From Anaerosolibacter carboniphilus (GTDB lineage Bacteria; Bacillota; Clostridia; Peptostreptococcales; Thermotaleaceae): 64,000 nt of DNA. Shown here piece after piece: positions 48,266 through 56,392 of this stretch. The DNA is taken from positions 1-64,000 of the forward strand of contig NZ_JACHEN010000014.1 in assembly GCF_014205875.1 (NCBI RefSeq). The letters are read 5' to 3'. Made by a program: the position numbers and the translations under genes. Each line of letters opens with the position of its first letter. Position 1 is the first letter of the stretch. The notes under the pieces were generated by a model. The model did no database searches, had not been told where the DNA came from, and worked only from the letters and a program-made list of their open reading frames with translations.

Positions 48266-49214
48266 GAAATAATAGATGGAGTGAAAATAAAGCGATTCTT
48301 TCCATCTGCTAAGTATGGTTCAGGTTTAAAACAATTAGTGGCTTTTCTGTGTTTTGTATTGGAGGTGCGAAGATACATCTTTGATACTAATTATAGTTAT
48401 CTACACTGTCATGACTTAGATGGAATTATTGCAGGATTTTTCTCAAATAGAAATAACAAAATTAATCTTTTATCTGCATGAATTCTATGAAGTTTTAGGG
48501 AAAAATCAAAAATTGAGATATATCATACGATTAATAGTTTCGTTTTTCAGAAAAAGTCTGATGCAATTATTTATGTTAATGAAGTGCAAATGAAAGTAGT
48601 AAAATATAAGTATAGAATTAAATCAGTCTATTTGCCCAATTACCTTGATAAGGGGTATTTTAAAGACGTAAAAAAGAACTATTCGGATAGTCTTAGGATA
48701 GCTTATATTAGATCTGTTAGACAATACTCTGAACTAAAAAACCTTATGGATGCACATGTAAAGACATGAAAAATGTGGAAGTTCTGATACATGGAATGGG
48801 AGTAGCTTACAAAGATTTATATAATATTTAATCTGATTATAATAATATTAAAGTAACTGACACTTATAATGCATCTCAAATTGGAGAACTTTATCAAAAT
48901 ACGGATGTTTTATATGCTGTATACCCAGTGGACAACATTCAAAATAAATTGTCGTTTTCTGTTAAGTTTTATGAAGCCATTCTAGCTAAGACCCCAGTTA
49001 TTGTAAGTAAAGGTTCTAATGTTGAAAAATTTGTTGAAGAGCATAATATCGGATTTTCAGTTGATGGAAATAATGTTGAGGATATTAGGGACTGCATAAA
49101 AGCTATTATTTTAATAAAGAAATATTAGATTTAAAAACGAAAAATATAGCTAAAATTCAATTTGCTTATATTTGGAATAAAGTTATCAATTATTTAGATG
49201 ATATATATGTATAA
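48266..49214 (+). pseudogene. Decayed glycosyltransferase, paralogue of the 45.7 kb gene
   Basis: The residues IDGVKIKRFFPSAKYGSGLK, YSYLHCHDLDGIIAGF, LPNYL, RSVRQYSELKNLMDA and DNIQNKLSFSVKFYEAILAK align in order with the intact protein upstream. The first 50 or so residues are absent; frame changes occur near 48460, 48560 and 48765, and an in-frame TAA interrupts near 48830. It cannot make an active enzyme. Confidence 0.88.
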
Positions 49215-49231
49215 TGTAAGGTGGTGATTTT

Positions 49232-50845
49232 TTGATAGATATAATACTATCAGAACATAAAGCTATAGAATGGCAAGAGAGTTGTGAGAATTATTTCCGA
49301 GGATGGTATTTTATTGATGAAGAATTTTACGAGAAAAAAGAAACTCTTATTTTTTTTACAGATATAAATGAAAAAAACTTCGAAAAAAAACTTAAGGCAT
49401 TGAATGGAAACTTTTCAATTGTTTCGAAGTGTAAGGAAAAAACCTATGTTGCTGTGGATAGAATAAAGAGCTTTCCACTTCTATATACAAAAATTGGACA
49501 AAAAGTCTTTATTAGCGATAATATTGAAACTTTAAAGAATCTTTGTTATGACAAAGAAATAAAGCTAACCAGTTTACAAGAACTCATTGCAACAGGTTTT
49601 GTAACTGGGAAAAAAACTATTTACAACGATATATATCAAATTCAAGCAGGAGAATACTTAATTGTTGATAATAAGACTGGGGACATAGAAGTGCGTCAAT
49701 ATTATTCTCATAAACATTCTGCTGATTTTGAAAAAAGCAATAAAGAGTTATGTGAAGAATTGGATGCTGTACTAGTGAATGTATTTAAAAGATTAATTAA
49801 GAGTTTAAATGGGAAGCCAGTGGTTTTATTTTTAAGTGGTGGATATGACTCAAGATTAGTTGCAGTGATGTTAAAAAGGTTAGGTTACGAAAATATGTAT
49901 TGCATATCTTTTGGTCAGGAAAAGGATAAAGAAGTTATTGCTGCTAAAAATGTAGCTTCAACATTAGGTTTAAAATGGTATTTGATTAATTTTTCAAAAA
50001 ATTATTTTAGAAAAAAATTGGAAGAAGAAGAATTTAGAGAATATATTATAAAAGCAGCAAATGGGATATGTAGCCCTTATTACCAAGGAATTGTAGCAGA
50101 GGAATTTATAAAAAGAGGGTTGATTCCAAAAGATGCAATTTTTCTAACGGGAAATTCAGGAGATGTTGTTGAAGGAGAACATTTTGATTCTCGATTTAAA
50201 GAAGGAAAAGAACACGAGAAAAATATTATAATAGATTCTATAATTGATACACACTATATGATTTTTGGTAAAAAATTTGGACAAAAAAACTTATTTAGAA
50301 GATTCGCAGTTGAATTTATCGGGGACAAACAAATATATTCATATGATGAATGTCATGATATATGTGAACGTTTTAACTGGAGAGAGAGACAATCAAAATA
50401 TGTCATAAATGATGTAAGGTGTTATGATGAATATCTTGGAAATGAATGGAGACTACCTTTATGGGATAACGAATTTGTAGAATTCTGGCTAAGAGTACCT
50501 TCTAACCTGAGATGTAATAGAAAGCTATACTATGAGTATGTAAAGAATGAAAAATTTCTTAGTGCAAACAATAAAAGTTTATATCGTAAGAGCATAAACT
50601 TAATTAAAAATCATTTTATGCCAATTATTGAGTTTTTTTACCCTTTAGAAAAACTTAAAGAATTTATTAGAGAGAAAAATCCTTTTTATTCCGTGAATTT
50701 GAAAGACTATTTAAAGATATTATATTTAACTAAGGGATACAGAACTAATACTGTAACATCGCATATTTTTACAGAGATGGGGATGCTTTACAATATTAAA
50801 GAAATCACTAAATTGAAAGAATTGTTAGAAAAAGAATATTATTAA
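49232..50845 (+). CDS. Asparagine-synthase-like amidotransferase (WbpS type)
   Basis: A 537-residue protein with an asparagine synthase-like C-terminal domain; the ATP loop is VLFLSGGYDSRLVAVMLKRL. The N-terminal half keeps the glutaminase-like fold (LNGNFSIVSKC, VFISDNIETLKNL) but has no Cys at position 2, so glutamine hydrolysis is doubtful. Relatives in O-antigen clusters, such as WbpS, amidate uronic acid sugars. Here it sits with a WbpA-type pathway, so amidation of the uronic acid is a reasonable inference. TTG 49232 follows AAGGTGGTGA. Confidence 0.75.
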   Translation: MIDIILSEHKAIEWQESCENYFRGWYFIDEEFYEKKETLIFFTDINEKNFEKKLKALNGNFSIVSKCKEKTYVAVDRIKSFPLLYTKIGQKVFISDNIETLKNLCYDKEIKLTSLQELIATGFVTGKKTIYNDIYQIQAGEYLIVDNKTGDIEVRQYYSHKHSADFEKSNKELCEELDAVLVNVFKRLIKSLNGKPVVLFLSGGYDSRLVAVMLKRLGYENMYCISFGQEKDKEVIAAKNVASTLGLKWYLINFSKNYFRKKLEEEEFREYIIKAANGICSPYYQGIVAEEFIKRGLIPKDAIFLTGNSGDVVEGEHFDSRFKEGKEHEKNIIIDSIIDTHYMIFGKKFGQKNLFRRFAVEFIGDKQIYSYDECHDICERFNWRERQSKYVINDVRCYDEYLGNEWRLPLWDNEFVEFWLRVPSNLRCNRKLYYEYVKNEKFLSANNKSLYRKSINLIKNHFMPIIEFFYPLEKLKEFIREKNPFYSVNLKDYLKILYLTKGYRTNTVTSHIFTEMGMLYNIKEITKLKELLEKEYY

Positions 50846-50885
50846 TAATAAATACAAGCTGTATTGAGAGAAAAGGTCTGATTTT

Positions 50886-52412
50886 ATGAAAAAAACTGCA
50901 ATAATAGTGATGCTCATAACAATTATATCAAAAGGGTTTGGATTTTTTCGAGACCTAGTGTTGTCATATTTTTATGGAGCAACACAAATAAGTGATATTT
51001 ATTTGATTTCTACTATTATACCTTCTGTTATATTTGCTTTTGTGGTTAATGGAATTGTTACTTCATATATTCCTGTGTGCAACAGTGTAATGGAACATTA
51101 TGGGGAGGAATCAACAGATAATTTTACCAATAATCTAATTAACTTTGTACTAATTATAAGTTTCTTTATAATTATAGGTGTATATATTTTTGCTCAACCG
51201 ATAGTTAAGATTTTTGCAATTGGCTTTGAGGGAGAGGTACTTGATTTAGCTACATTATTTACGAGAATAAGCGTTTTTGGCATTTTGTTTAATGGTGCTA
51301 TTTATATTTTAGGAGGATACCTGCAGTTAAAAAACAATTTTATTGCTTCTGTAATTTCAGGGATACCTTTAAATCTAGTTATTATATTGAGCATAATATG
51401 CTCAAGCTACTATAAGAATGTACTTTTTTTACCTGTCGGAATGGTAATCGCTACATTGACACAAATGTTATTTTTATACTGGCTTGTTAAAAATAAGAAT
51501 TTTAAGTATAGAGTAGTCTTAAAGCTTAATGACCGTCATTTAAGACAGATTATTATTCTTTCATTGCCTGTAATTTTGGGAATATCGGTAAATCAAATAA
51601 ATATTTTAATTGATAGAACTATAGCTTCAAATATTACTACTGGTGGAATTTCTGCACTCTCATATGCTAACCGGCTTAATATGTTTGTTCATGGAATATT
51701 CGTTGTGTCTATATCTACTGTAATATACCCTGTTATTTCTAAACTGTCATCCAGTAATAATACGGAAGGTCTAAAAAAAGTACTAGCAGAATCTGTAAAC
51801 ATAACAAGCATATTACTTATACCTACGATAGTAGGATCTATGATTTTTTCAACAGAAATAATCGAGTTGTTATTTGCAAGGGGCGCATTTTCTAAACATG
51901 CTGTTAATATAACTTCATCAGCTTTATTTTTTTACTCAATTGGGATGATAGGGTTTGGATTAAGGGAAGTATTATCAAGATTTTTCTATTCAATGCATGA
52001 CACTACTACACCTATGATAAATGCAAGTATAGGTATGTTTATTAATATTTTTTTAAATTTTATACTTTCTAAATATTTAGGAATAGGTGGATTGGCACTT
52101 GCAACATCTATTGCAGCTACATTGACAACATTATTATTATTTATAAGCTTACGAAAGAAAATAGGTCCATTCGGCATGAAGCAAATCAGCATTTCATTTC
52201 TAAAAATTCTATTTGCCTCATTGCTTATGGGCTTCTTCTCCAAAATGAGCTTCAATTACTTAACAACTTCATTATCACAGAACCTTTCACTCTTAATAGC
52301 AATCGGGGTCGGAGCGGTTTCATACTTTGGGATTATTTACTTTATGAAGATTGAAGATGTTGACGCAATCGTTGGAGCAATCAAGAAGAAGCTAGGAAGA
52401 GGAGCTGCATAA
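50886..52412 (+). CDS. MurJ/MviN-family lipid-linked oligosaccharide flippase
   Basis: A 508-residue protein with about 14 membrane helices of the MOP exporter superfamily. SKGFGFFRDLVLSYFYGATQ is the conserved first-helix motif with Arg and Asp, and LLFARGAFSKHAVNITSSAL the mid-protein motif. MurJ flips lipid II; inside this locus it may serve as the Wzx equivalent for the glycan. Which substrate it uses cannot be told from sequence. Confidence 0.87.
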   Translation: MKKTAIIVMLITIISKGFGFFRDLVLSYFYGATQISDIYLISTIIPSVIFAFVVNGIVTSYIPVCNSVMEHYGEESTDNFTNNLINFVLIISFFIIIGVYIFAQPIVKIFAIGFEGEVLDLATLFTRISVFGILFNGAIYILGGYLQLKNNFIASVISGIPLNLVIILSIICSSYYKNVLFLPVGMVIATLTQMLFLYWLVKNKNFKYRVVLKLNDRHLRQIIILSLPVILGISVNQINILIDRTIASNITTGGISALSYANRLNMFVHGIFVVSISTVIYPVISKLSSSNNTEGLKKVLAESVNITSILLIPTIVGSMIFSTEIIELLFARGAFSKHAVNITSSALFFYSIGMIGFGLREVLSRFFYSMHDTTTPMINASIGMFINIFLNFILSKYLGIGGLALATSIAATLTTLLLFISLRKKIGPFGMKQISISFLKILFASLLMGFFSKMSFNYLTTSLSQNLSLLIAIGVGAVSYFGIIYFMKIEDVDAIVGAIKKKLGRGAA

Positions 52413-52416
52413 AATC

Positions 52417-52541
52417 AATTTTTGATATTTTAGTAGAAACGAAGCCTGGTAAAGGTGGAGAGATTCAACTCACTGATGCCCTTAAAGTCCTAGCCGCTAA
52501 AGAATCTATGTACGAATATGACTTCATTGGTAAAAGGTATG
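52417..52541 (+). pseudogene. galU: C-terminal fragment of a galU copy
   Basis: The frame reads FDILVETKPGKGGEIQLTDA then LKVLAAKESMYEYDFIGKRY, a clear UTP-glucose-1-phosphate uridylyltransferase fragment of about 42 residues. It begins straight after the flippase stop and is cut by IS3-like sequence. It differs in about a third of positions from the galU fragment downstream, so the two come from different alleles. Confidence 0.85.
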
Positions 52542-52935
52542 ATCTGACCCTATTTTTCATATCATTCCAAATGTCAGCCTGATGGAAATGGCATAATAAA
52601 CTGGACACTAAGTTAAGGGAAAAAGGTGACAGTTTATGGGTAGAAGAAGTTATGATCGTCAATTTAAGATGGCTGCAGTGAAATTAGTTTTGGAAGATAA
52701 TATGTCTGTTGCTGAGGTTGCAAAGGAATTATCTATCCATTACAATAGCCTTTATCGATGGATAGGTGAATATGAAGAATATGAGGAAAGTGCGTTTCCA
52801 GGTCATGGAAGCACACTTTACAATTCTCAATATGAAATTAAAAAGCTTAAGCGTGAAAATGAAGATCTTAGAGCAGAGTTGGAACTGCTAAAAAAATTCC
52901 GGGCCTTCTTGAAGAAAAAGAATGTGTAAGATTCC
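52542..52935 (+). mobile_element. IS3-family element remnant
   Basis: IS3-type left-end sequence (AAACTGGACACTAAGTTAAG) and an intact orfA are present, but orfB with the DDE integrase domain and the right end are missing. The element cannot move by itself. Confidence 0.75.
52636..52929 (+). CDS. IS3-family transposase OrfA
   Basis: A 97-residue helix-turn-helix protein (RRSYDRQFKMAAVKLVLEDN, VAEVAKELSIHYNSLYRWIG) with a C-terminal leucine-zipper segment (EIKKLKRENEDLRAELELLK). OrfA of IS3 elements binds the ends and normally needs frameshifting into orfB, which is absent here, so the gene is probably a relic. Confidence 0.85.
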   Translation: MGRRSYDRQFKMAAVKLVLEDNMSVAEVAKELSIHYNSLYRWIGEYEEYEESAFPGHGSTLYNSQYEIKKLKRENEDLRAELELLKKFRAFLKKKNV

Positions 52936-52964
52936 AATATTTGAAGTGAATAATATGATGCCAT

Positions 52965-53140
52965 AGAGCCACCATTCCGATTTTTGAGAGCCACTATGTG
53001 CATTTACCAGAGCCATCATGGTACTCTGAGAGCCACTGCTTTCGCATCCCGGTATAATGAACTTACACTAAAACTAGTGCATATCTACATTCTAAGGGAA
53101 ATTTATCAAACTGACTCATTGCCGGAATGGTGGCTCAAAA
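52965..53140. mobile_element. IS21-family-like terminal repeats without transposase
   Basis: AGAGCCA begins at 52965, 52987, 53009 and 53029 (spacing 22, 22, 20), and an inverted GGTGGCTC lies at 53129. Multiple short repeats at the ends are typical of IS21 elements, but no istA or istB is present. The first and last units carry CACCATTCCG and CGGAATGGTG, an inverted pair. It looks like a deletion derivative. Confidence 0.6.
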
Positions 53141-53144
53141 CTAT

Positions 53145-53692
53145 CTGGATTATTCACAGTACTTTTAGAAGATGATATAGTTCATGCAGACAAGCTTTGC
53201 TTAAAGCAAATGATCGAGGCTTATGAAGATTATAAGACTACAGTTTTAGGAGTGCAGGAAGTAGCGCAAGAAGACGTGAATAAATATGGTATTGTGGAAG
53301 GAAAACACATAGAAGGTAGAGTATATAAGGTGAAAGATTTGGTGAAAAAGCCTGCTGTTGAAAATGCTCCTTCTAATGTGGCTATTTTAAGAAGATATAT
53401 TATCAATCCAGTTATCTTTGAAATACTTGAGCATACAAAGCCTGGAAAGGGTGGAGAAATTCAGTTAACGGATGAACTAAAAGAATTGGCTCAACGAGAA
53501 ACTATGTATGCCTATAATTTCGAGGGAAGGAGATATGATGTAGGGGATAAACAAGGATTTTTAGAAGCTACTGTAGAGTTTGCATTAAGAAGAGATGATC
53601 TTAGAAATGAATTCAGAGATTATCTTGTGAAACTTATAAATAGCGAATTAGGGTCTGAGATATATAAAGAGGCTGCAAAAACAATAGAATAA
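53145..53692 (+). pseudogene. galU: galU lacking its N-terminal third or more
   Basis: The frame runs from LLEDDIVHAD (53154) through HTKPGKGGEIQLTDELKELA to the natural C terminus. About 120-130 N-terminal residues, including the GTRFLPATK nucleotide loop, are replaced by IS debris. An ATG at 53210 would give 160 residues with no active site. UDP-glucose must come from another copy or not be needed. Confidence 0.85.
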
Positions 53693-53697
53693 GTATA

Positions 53698-53745
53698 AAG
53701 AAAAAACGGTGAGATGGATGAAGCTTGGGCCGTTTTTTCTTTATC
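53698..53745 (+). terminator. Terminator after the galU remnant
   Basis: AAGAAAAAACGG pairs with CCGTTTTTTCTT, a stem with A-rich and T-rich flanks that can end transcripts from either side. Confidence 0.8.
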
Positions 53746-53791
53746 TAGAAATAAGCAAAGATGAGAATTATTTGCAATCTACTTCATTTCA

Positions 53792-53820
53792 TTGACACAA
53801 ACCTGGTAAAATTATATAGT
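53792..53820 (+). promoter_or_regulatory. Strong SigA-type promoter of pglF
   Basis: TTGACA (53792-53797) and TATAGT (53815-53820) are separated by 17 bases, the best housekeeping match in the window. Confidence 0.85.
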
Positions 53821-53851
53821 TAATATAGACTATAATATCGGGGTGAATAAA

Positions 53852-55693
53852 ATGAAGAATAAGGTTTTGAATTTATTACTGGTATTCATAGACGCAGTGT
53901 GTATTAATCTATCATTTATTCTTGCATTTGCCATTCGATTTGATGGACACATAATAAGCCATCGTATAGCAATGCAATATTTTCCAGTCTATATCAAGAG
54001 TATTATTACAGTAACGCTGATCAAGATCGTTATATTTTATGGATTAGGACTGTACAACAATTTATGGAAATATGCAAGTATAGAGGAATTCGTTCAAATT
54101 ATTACGACATCCTTTTTTGCTATGGCAGGAACAGTAAGTTATATGGTTATTATGCAGCAGCACTTGCCACGAAGTATCTATATTTTGACATTTATGATCG
54201 ACATCATCCTCATTGGGGGTATCCGCTTTAGTTATCGAGCATCTCGTAGTATAAGAGAGAATGGATTGAACAGAAGAAAAAACTTCAAACGAGTGATGAT
54301 CATTGGTGCTGGACAGGCTGGGGCGATGGTTATTAAAGAATTGAAAAATCATGATGACCTGAATAGTAAGCCCGTAGTAATCATCGATGATGACGAAAGA
54401 AAGATAGGAAGAAAGATTAATGGGGTACCTATTCTAGGGGATCGATATCATATCAGAAAGATCACCGAAAGCAAACGTATTGATGAAATTATCATTACAA
54501 TCCCTTCAGCCTCCCAGAGTGAGATTCGTGAGATCGTAGAAGAATGTAGTAAGACCAAGTGTAAATTAAAGATATTACCTGGAATATATGAATTAATTGA
54601 TGGGAGAGTGAGCATCAGCCAAATTCGAGATGTGGATATCGAGGATTTATTGGGGAGAGATCCTGTTAAGGTTGATCTAGAGGAAATGAGCTCCTATTTG
54701 CAGAACAAACTTGTGCTTGTAACAGGGGGTGGCGGATCCATCGGTTCTGAATTATGCAGACAAATCGCCCAGTTTAATCCCAAGAAGCTATTGATCTTAG
54801 ACATTTATGAAAACAATGCCTATGACATTCAAAATGAATTGGCTGCAAACTATCCAGAGTTAGATCTAACGGTATTAATTGCATCTGTTAGAGATAAGCA
54901 AAGACTCCATGAGGTTTTTAGTAAATATAAGCCCCAAGTGGTTTTCCACGCGGCAGCCCATAAGCATGTGCCTTTAATGGAAGAAAGCCCTAAAGAAGCC
55001 ATCAAGAACAATGTTTTTGGAACTCTAAATGTGGCTGAGATAGCTAGTGTATTTGGCGTTGAAAAGTTTGTACTCATTTCTACGGATAAGGCGGTTAACC
55101 CTACCAATGTGATGGGAGCGACAAAGCGTATTGCTGAGATGATTGTGCAAGCGATGAGTAGAAATAGCAAAACGGAATTTGTGGCGGTTCGATTTGGAAA
55201 TGTTCTTGGAAGCAATGGCAGTGTAATCCCATTGTTTAAAAAGCAGATTGCAAATGGAGGACCTGTGACGGTTACCCATGCAGAGGTAACTCGGTACTTC
55301 ATGACGATTCCTGAGGCTGTCCAACTGGTAATTCAGGCTGGTGCCATGGCCAAGGGTGGAGAAATATTTGTATTGGATATGGGACAACCCGTAAAGATTA
55401 TTGATTTGGCAGAGAATTTGATCAGGTTATCTGGTTTTGAGCCATACAAGGATATTGACATTCAAGTTACAGGGTTAAGGCCTGGAGAGAAGCTTTATGA
55501 AGAGTTGTTAATGGATGAAGAAGGTTTAACAGAAACGAAACATCACAAGATCTTTATTGGAAAGCCTATCTTTATTGATTATAAGGTGTTGATATCAGAG
55601 TTAAATCATTTAAGGGAAATTCTATTGGATGAAAATAATGATTTGAGGGATTATATTGAGCATATGGTGCCTACGTATAAAAGGACTAGTTAG
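53852..55693 (+). CDS. pglF: UDP-GlcNAc 4,6-dehydratase (PglF/CapD type)
   Basis: A 613-residue protein: four membrane helices (to about 115), a CoA-binding-like Rossmann domain (KRVMIIGAGQAGAMVIKELK), and an SDR dehydratase domain from about 285 (VLVTGGGGSIGSELCRQIAQ). STDKAVNPTNVMGATKR shows the Met in place of the usual SDR Tyr, as in PglF, WbpM and CapD. It makes the 4-keto-6-deoxy sugar used by PglE. ATG 53852 follows GGGGTGA. It has its own strong promoter, apart from pglE-C-D. Confidence 0.92.
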   Translation: MKNKVLNLLLVFIDAVCINLSFILAFAIRFDGHIISHRIAMQYFPVYIKSIITVTLIKIVIFYGLGLYNNLWKYASIEEFVQIITTSFFAMAGTVSYMVIMQQHLPRSIYILTFMIDIILIGGIRFSYRASRSIRENGLNRRKNFKRVMIIGAGQAGAMVIKELKNHDDLNSKPVVIIDDDERKIGRKINGVPILGDRYHIRKITESKRIDEIIITIPSASQSEIREIVEECSKTKCKLKILPGIYELIDGRVSISQIRDVDIEDLLGRDPVKVDLEEMSSYLQNKLVLVTGGGGSIGSELCRQIAQFNPKKLLILDIYENNAYDIQNELAANYPELDLTVLIASVRDKQRLHEVFSKYKPQVVFHAAAHKHVPLMEESPKEAIKNNVFGTLNVAEIASVFGVEKFVLISTDKAVNPTNVMGATKRIAEMIVQAMSRNSKTEFVAVRFGNVLGSNGSVIPLFKKQIANGGPVTVTHAEVTRYFMTIPEAVQLVIQAGAMAKGGEIFVLDMGQPVKIIDLAENLIRLSGFEPYKDIDIQVTGLRPGEKLYEELLMDEEGLTETKHHKIFIGKPIFIDYKVLISELNHLREILLDENNDLRDYIEHMVPTYKRTS

Positions 55694-55697
55694 ACAG

Positions 55698-55738
55698 AAA
55701 AGCCTTTTGAAGAAGTGATTCTTTGAAAGGTTTTTTTG
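55698..55738 (+). terminator. Terminator of pglF
   Basis: AAAAGCCTTT pairs imperfectly with AAAGGTTTTTT around an 18-base loop, ending in a run of T. Confidence 0.6.
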
Positions 55739-55739
55739 T

Positions 55740-55769
55740 TTGTATAGATATTTAGAAAAATGATATAAT
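55740..55769 (+). promoter_or_regulatory. Candidate promoter of the coiled-coil relic
   Basis: TTGTAT (55740-55745) and TATAAT (55764-55769) are spaced 18 bases apart, 30 bases before the reading frame. Confidence 0.5.
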
Positions 55770-55799
55770 GTAGCTATCCAAAAAACGGAGGTTAAGGGA

Positions 55800-56084
55800 A
55801 TGGAGGATAAAGTTTTTGGATTGTTGGAAAAAATGTATAGTGAGATGCAAACTGGATTTGAAGAAGTAAGAGGGGAAATTAGGGGAGTAAAAGACGAAAT
55901 TCGAGAAGTAAAGCAGGATGTTGTAAGAATCGAGAATAAAATGGATAATCATTTGAAAGCTTTGTATGATAGCTACAAATAAAACACAAAAAAACTTTGT
56001 GATGTAGAAACTAAGATAAATGATTTAAGTGGCAAAGTAGAGCGACAGGAAGTAGAGATACGGGTTATTAAAGGTGGGAAATAA
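55800..56084 (+). pseudogene. Small coiled-coil protein gene with an internal stop
   Basis: The first 60 codons encode a charged coiled coil (VFGLLEKMYSEMQTGFEEVR, IREVKQDVVRIENKMDNHLK). The TAA at 55980-55982 is followed in the same frame by 33 codons of matching coiled coil (KLCDVETKINDLSGKVERQE) to a second stop. A single CAA-to-TAA change would explain it. The truncated 60-residue product might still be made. Function is unknown; such proteins are common in Clostridia. Confidence 0.7.
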
Positions 56085-56392
56085 GCAGTATCAGAAATGA
56101 TGTGTATAGGTTGTAACTTCGTGCAGGACTAAAGTCCATTGAAATATATATTTTATTATTGAAAATTTGTTGATCTTGCATGGATGGGGACTGAAGTCCC
56201 CACTACCGTTGAATTTTGGGGTTAGTAATTTAATACTTACAGGCAGATTTCTATAGAATAAGAACCATCAGAATCTTGATGGTTTATTTTTTCAAGTACC
56301 CTATAGGAGTAATGTATAATAGATGACATGTTCATGAGGAGATTGATATATAATAGGATGGAATGAAAATAATTGATAGAGGTGAGTGACAA
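56085..56392. repeat. Gap with short hairpin repeats
   Basis: GGGGACT/AGTCCCC (56186-56201) is a perfect hairpin, and GGACTAAAGTCC lies near 56126. A further copy of ACTGAAGTCCCC appears at 58160. CATCAGAATCTTGATG (56266-56281) is a stem followed by GTTTATTTTTTC and may be a terminator. Confidence 0.55.

Noticed and set aside
52984-53175. Reading frame of 63 codons in the IS region
   Set aside because: It is a translation of the IS21-like end repeats and the galU junction.
53210-53692. A short but complete uridylyltransferase gene
   Set aside because: GalU homology continues upstream of this ATG to about 53145 and then breaks; the nucleotide-binding N terminus is missing, so it is a remnant.
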